Shown here piece by piece: positions 5,950 through 7,256 of a DNA stretch of 7,256 nucleotides (its first letter is position 1; each line of letters begins with the position of its first letter). Below the pieces are notes generated by a model. The model did no database searches. It had not been told where the DNA came from and saw only the letters and a program-made list of their open reading frames with translations. The position numbers were made by a program, and so were the translations under genes. The stretch covers positions 1-7,256 of the forward strand of contig JAISKX010000045.1 in NCBI GenBank assembly GCA_031260765.1, given 5' to 3'. The stretch is from Endomicrobium sp. Its GTDB lineage: Bacteria; Elusimicrobiota; Endomicrobiia; Endomicrobiales; Endomicrobiaceae.

Positions 5950-5977
5950 GTTCACAACAAACAAATAAATTATCGTA

Positions 5978-6001
5978 GGGGCAGACCCATGTGTCTGCCC
6001 T
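5978..6001. repeat. GGGCAGAC/GTCTGCCC hairpin, probable widespread intergenic repeat
   Basis: GGGCAGAC (5979-5986) and GTCTGCCC (5993-6000) form an eight-pair perfect stem with a six-base CCATGT loop and a possible outer G-T pair. This TAGGGGCAGACCCATG-type sequence resembles a short dispersed repeat seen in many unrelated bacterial genomes, where it often gives false small reading frames; this is recalled, not searched. It is followed by A+T-rich DNA and not by a T run. Confidence 0.65.
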
Positions 6002-6050
6002 AAATAGAAAATACAGTAAAGATAAAACACTGAAATCATCGCTTCATCTG

Positions 6051-6081
6051 AAATCCCAAAGGGATTTAATGTATTTAATAC
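6051..6081. promoter_or_regulatory. Two adjacent dyads upstream of the flavin reductase gene
   Basis: AAATCCC-AAA-GGGATTT (6051-6067) is a perfect seven-pair hairpin, followed by the palindrome GTATT-T-AATAC (6071-6081), 35 nt before the ATG at 6117. They could be an operator or a leader hairpin. I could not place convincing -35 and -10 boxes around them, so any regulatory role is a guess. Confidence 0.4.
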
Positions 6082-6116
6082 AGGCTATGCGGGGAGCAAG
6101 TAAAACAGGAGAAAAC

Positions 6117-6683
6117 ATGGAAAGACTAAAATGGAAAGTGGGAAATTCTTTATATCCTTTGCCAGCAGTTTTGATTTCTTGCGGGGATTTGGACGGGATT
6201 AAAAATATCATTACTGTGGCTTGGGCGGGGACTATTGCAAGCGATCCGGCTATGGTTTCTATTTCTGTGCGTCCTGAGAGATATTCGCATGGACTGATTA
6301 TGAAAAACAAATCTTTCGTCATCAATTTGGCTGCAAAAAAATTGATTTATGCTTTGGATTGGTGCGGGGTAAAGTCCGGGCGGGATTTTGATAAGTTTAA
6401 AACAATGAAATTGACTGCAATAAAAGCGCAAAAAGTGAGCGCGCCTTTAATAAAAGAGTCGCCAATCAATATTGAATGCGCCGTAAAAGATATTAAACAT
6501 TACGGCTCGCACGATGTCTTTTTATCAGAAGTGATTGCAGTCAATGCCGACCCCTCTTTTATGAATGTCAAAACAGGCAAATTTGATTTTATGAAATGCC
6601 GACCGATCTGTTTTTGCCACGGCAATTATTATGAAGTAGGAAAACACTTAGGCAATTTCGGTTTTTCCGTCAGAAAGAAATAG
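6117..6683 (+). CDS. Flavin reductase-like domain protein (FMN-binding split barrel, flavoredoxin type)
   Basis: A cytoplasmic protein of 188 residues in the flavin reductase/flavoredoxin family, which binds FMN and transfers electrons or reduces flavin with NAD(P)H; the exact partner is not predictable. Family features in order: YPLPAVLISCGD near the start (13-24), AGTIASDP-MVSISVRPERYS (37-57), which forms much of the flavin pocket, FVINLA (67-72), CGVKSGRDFDKF (83-94), GSHDVFLSEV (130-139) and the end LGNFGFSVRKK. ATG 6117 is chosen because AGGAGA (6107-6112) lies at the right distance and the family normally begins a few residues before YPLP. Starts further upstream (GTG 5991, ATG 6069) would add residues encoded by repeat DNA with no family match. 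It is preceded by 390 nt of non-coding DNA, so it probably has its own promoter or depends on readthrough. Confidence 0.9.
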   Translation: MERLKWKVGNSLYPLPAVLISCGDLDGIKNIITVAWAGTIASDPAMVSISVRPERYSHGLIMKNKSFVINLAAKKLIYALDWCGVKSGRDFDKFKTMKLTAIKAQKVSAPLIKESPINIECAVKDIKHYGSHDVFLSEVIAVNADPSFMNVKTGKFDFMKCRPICFCHGNYYEVGKHLGNFGFSVRKK

Positions 6684-6718
6684 GCGCGGCGAAGCCGCAA
6701 TACATGCGGCTTGTTGGG
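6679..6718. repeat. Dispersed repeat, copy 2, after the flavin reductase gene, with two exclusive hairpins
   Basis: This is the second copy of the repeat at 5711-5750, and its TAG is the stop codon of the preceding gene. GCGGC (6686-6690) can pair with GCCGC (6694-6698) around a GAA loop. Alternatively AAGCCGC (6692-6698) pairs perfectly over seven bases with GCGGCTT (6706-6712) around AATACAT. Both hairpins use the same GCCGC, so only one can form at a time. No T run follows. Confidence 0.75.
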
Positions 6719-6753
6719 AAGTTTAAGCGCGATAAATCAAATCGGAGGTTCAA

Positions 6754-7209
6754 ATGTTAAAGAATTTGTTTAGTTTTATTTTTATTGATAGGGATTTAAA
6801 GGATGATGTTAAATTTTTAAAAACTGTGCCTTTGTTTGCGGGGGTTGCCGATAGGGCTTTGTCTAAAATCGCTTTGCTGATTTTTAAGAAGACGGCGCTG
6901 GAAGGGGAGATTGTGTTTTCGCCGCGCCAAGAAGCGCAGGTTATTTATATAGTAAAAAGCGGAAGCGTTCAACTTGTCGGGGACGGCAAAGAAAAAACAA
7001 TAAAAGCGGGCGGGTATTTTGGAGAGATTGCTTTTATAAAGGATTCAAAACATAATATTTCCGCTAAGGCGCTTGAAAACAGCGAACTGTATTTGATTTA
7101 TCGCATAAAGTTTGAAGATTTTGCGGAGTCCGACGGTAAAACAGGCTTTAAAATTATGAAAAACTTTTTAAATAGTTTGGGCGCAAAATTTAATAATTTA
7201 GAGATTTAA
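6754..7209 (+). CDS. Small cyclic-nucleotide-binding-fold protein
   Basis: A 151-residue protein consisting almost entirely of a CRP/PKA-type cyclic-nucleotide-binding fold (about 21-125): FLKTVPLFAGV at the start, the turn AQVIYIVKSGSVQLV, and the phosphate-binding cassette GGYFGEIAF (86-94) with Glu91 present. The usual Arg ten residues after that Glu (the R of RSA in CRP) is Asn101 here (KHNISAKA), so ordinary cAMP binding is doubtful. There is no helix-turn-helix, kinase or transporter domain after the fold, only a short helical tail. The hydrophobic N-terminal stretch NLFSFIFI is short. ATG 6754 has GGAGG at 6744-6748. The next gene begins two bases after its stop, suggesting a shared transcript. 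A sensor or docking module for a partner protein is likely, but its ligand is unknown. Confidence 0.85.
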   Translation: MLKNLFSFIFIDRDLKDDVKFLKTVPLFAGVADRALSKIALLIFKKTALEGEIVFSPRQEAQVIYIVKSGSVQLVGDGKEKTIKAGGYFGEIAFIKDSKHNISAKALENSELYLIYRIKFEDFAESDGKTGFKIMKNFLNSLGAKFNNLEI

Positions 7210-7211
7210 TT

Positions 7212-7256
7212 ATGATGAATGAATCGGCAAAAACCAGAATTTTTATAGCGGCAATA
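7212..7256 (+). CDS. Start of a gene cut by the right edge; possibly RNA 2',3'-cyclic phosphodiesterase (ThpR-like)
   Basis: An open frame begins with ATG ATG at 7212/7215 and runs to the window end, giving 15 residues that include KTRIFIAAI. It starts two bases after the stop of the preceding gene, with only weak ribosome-binding sequence (GAGAT) before it. The RIFIA pattern near the N-terminus is like the first strand of 2'-5' RNA ligase/cyclic phosphodiesterase proteins, but 15 residues are far too few for an assignment. Confidence 0.5.
   Translation, partial: MMNESAKTRIFIAAI

Larger units (their letters stand above)
5727..6116. other. 390-nt non-coding mosaic between the PHP gene and the flavin reductase gene
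   Basis: I see no credible gene here. From left to right it contains the rest of repeat copy 1; a perfect palindrome GAAAATTTTC (5754-5763); a stretch with several open but unrecognisable frames; a hairpin GTAGC-GCT-GCTAC (5821-5833); a hairpin and G-rich tract (5894-5927); a GACAAC/GTTGTC hairpin (5927-5949); an A+T-rich stretch (5953-5973); a GGGCAGAC hairpin repeat (5979-6000); and two small dyads just upstream of the next gene. Its patchwork of G+C-rich hairpins looks like several short repeats lying side by side rather than a decayed gene. Confidence 0.75.

Noticed and set aside
5945..5973. Sigma70-type promoter (TTGTCG, 17 nt, AATTAT)
   Set aside because: Only about half of the positions fit the consensus at each box, which is expected by chance in A+T-rich DNA.
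5581..6039. Small minus-strand reading frames in the intergenic mosaic
   Set aside because: They are formed by palindromic repeats and by the back of the PHP gene; no ribosome site, domain or plausible composition.
5991..6116. An upstream start (GTG 5991 or ATG 6069) for the flavin reductase gene
   Set aside because: The extension would begin inside a hairpin repeat, has no family similarity, and ATG 6117 has a proper ribosome binding site.
1..7256. tRNA, rRNA, transposase or integrase genes
   Set aside because: No cloverleaf, rRNA-like stretch or mobile-element protein was recognised on either strand.

Overview
The window carries a complete Tol-Pal-type cell-envelope locus, all on the + strand, followed by three less related genes. 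Coding DNA is A+T rich, while the gene junctions hold G+C-rich repeats. A full Tol-Pal set with a lipoprotein signal points to a didermic bacterium. Low G+C, the gene set and the style of intergenic repeats would fit Elusimicrobiota (Endomicrobium/Elusimicrobium-like), but that placement is inference from memory and not a search result.

Layout: (1) 2-391, 3' part of pal, cut by the left edge. (2) 392-527, a gap with a long inverted repeat. (3) 528-5726, a tight run of cpoB (lipoprotein with coiled coil and TPRs), a tolA/TonB-type periplasm-spanning protein, tolB, tolQ, tolR and a multi-spanning membrane PHP-domain protein. cpoB/tolA overlap by 11 nt, tolA/tolB by 23 nt (tolB starts at TTG), and tolR/PHP overlap as ATGA. 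The exception is tolQ-tolR, which are separated by 91 nt of G-rich repeat. (4) 5727-6116, a 390-nt non-coding mosaic of hairpins, a G-quadruplex motif and dispersed-repeat-like pieces. (5) 6117-6683, a flavin reductase-like FMN-binding split-barrel protein. (6) 6754-7209, a small cyclic-nucleotide-binding-fold protein. (7) 7212 to the end, the first 15 codons of another gene.

How the genes work together: TolQ and TolR form the inner-membrane proton-driven motor, and the TolA-like protein carries the force across the periplasm. TolB (beta-propeller) and Pal (peptidoglycan-binding OmpA domain) are the outer-membrane side, and CpoB is the usual accessory factor. The classical order tolQ-R-A-B-pal-cpoB appears here as three blocks in reversed order: pal-cpoB, tolA-tolB, tolQ-tolR. 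The PHP protein is translationally coupled to tolR and is the main candidate for an undescribed partner of the system.

The most unusual non-coding features are two canonical G-quadruplex motifs on the sense strand, one of them built from an 8-bp tandem repeat just upstream of tolR, and a roughly 40-nt repeat found at two gene ends that can fold into mutually exclusive hairpins.
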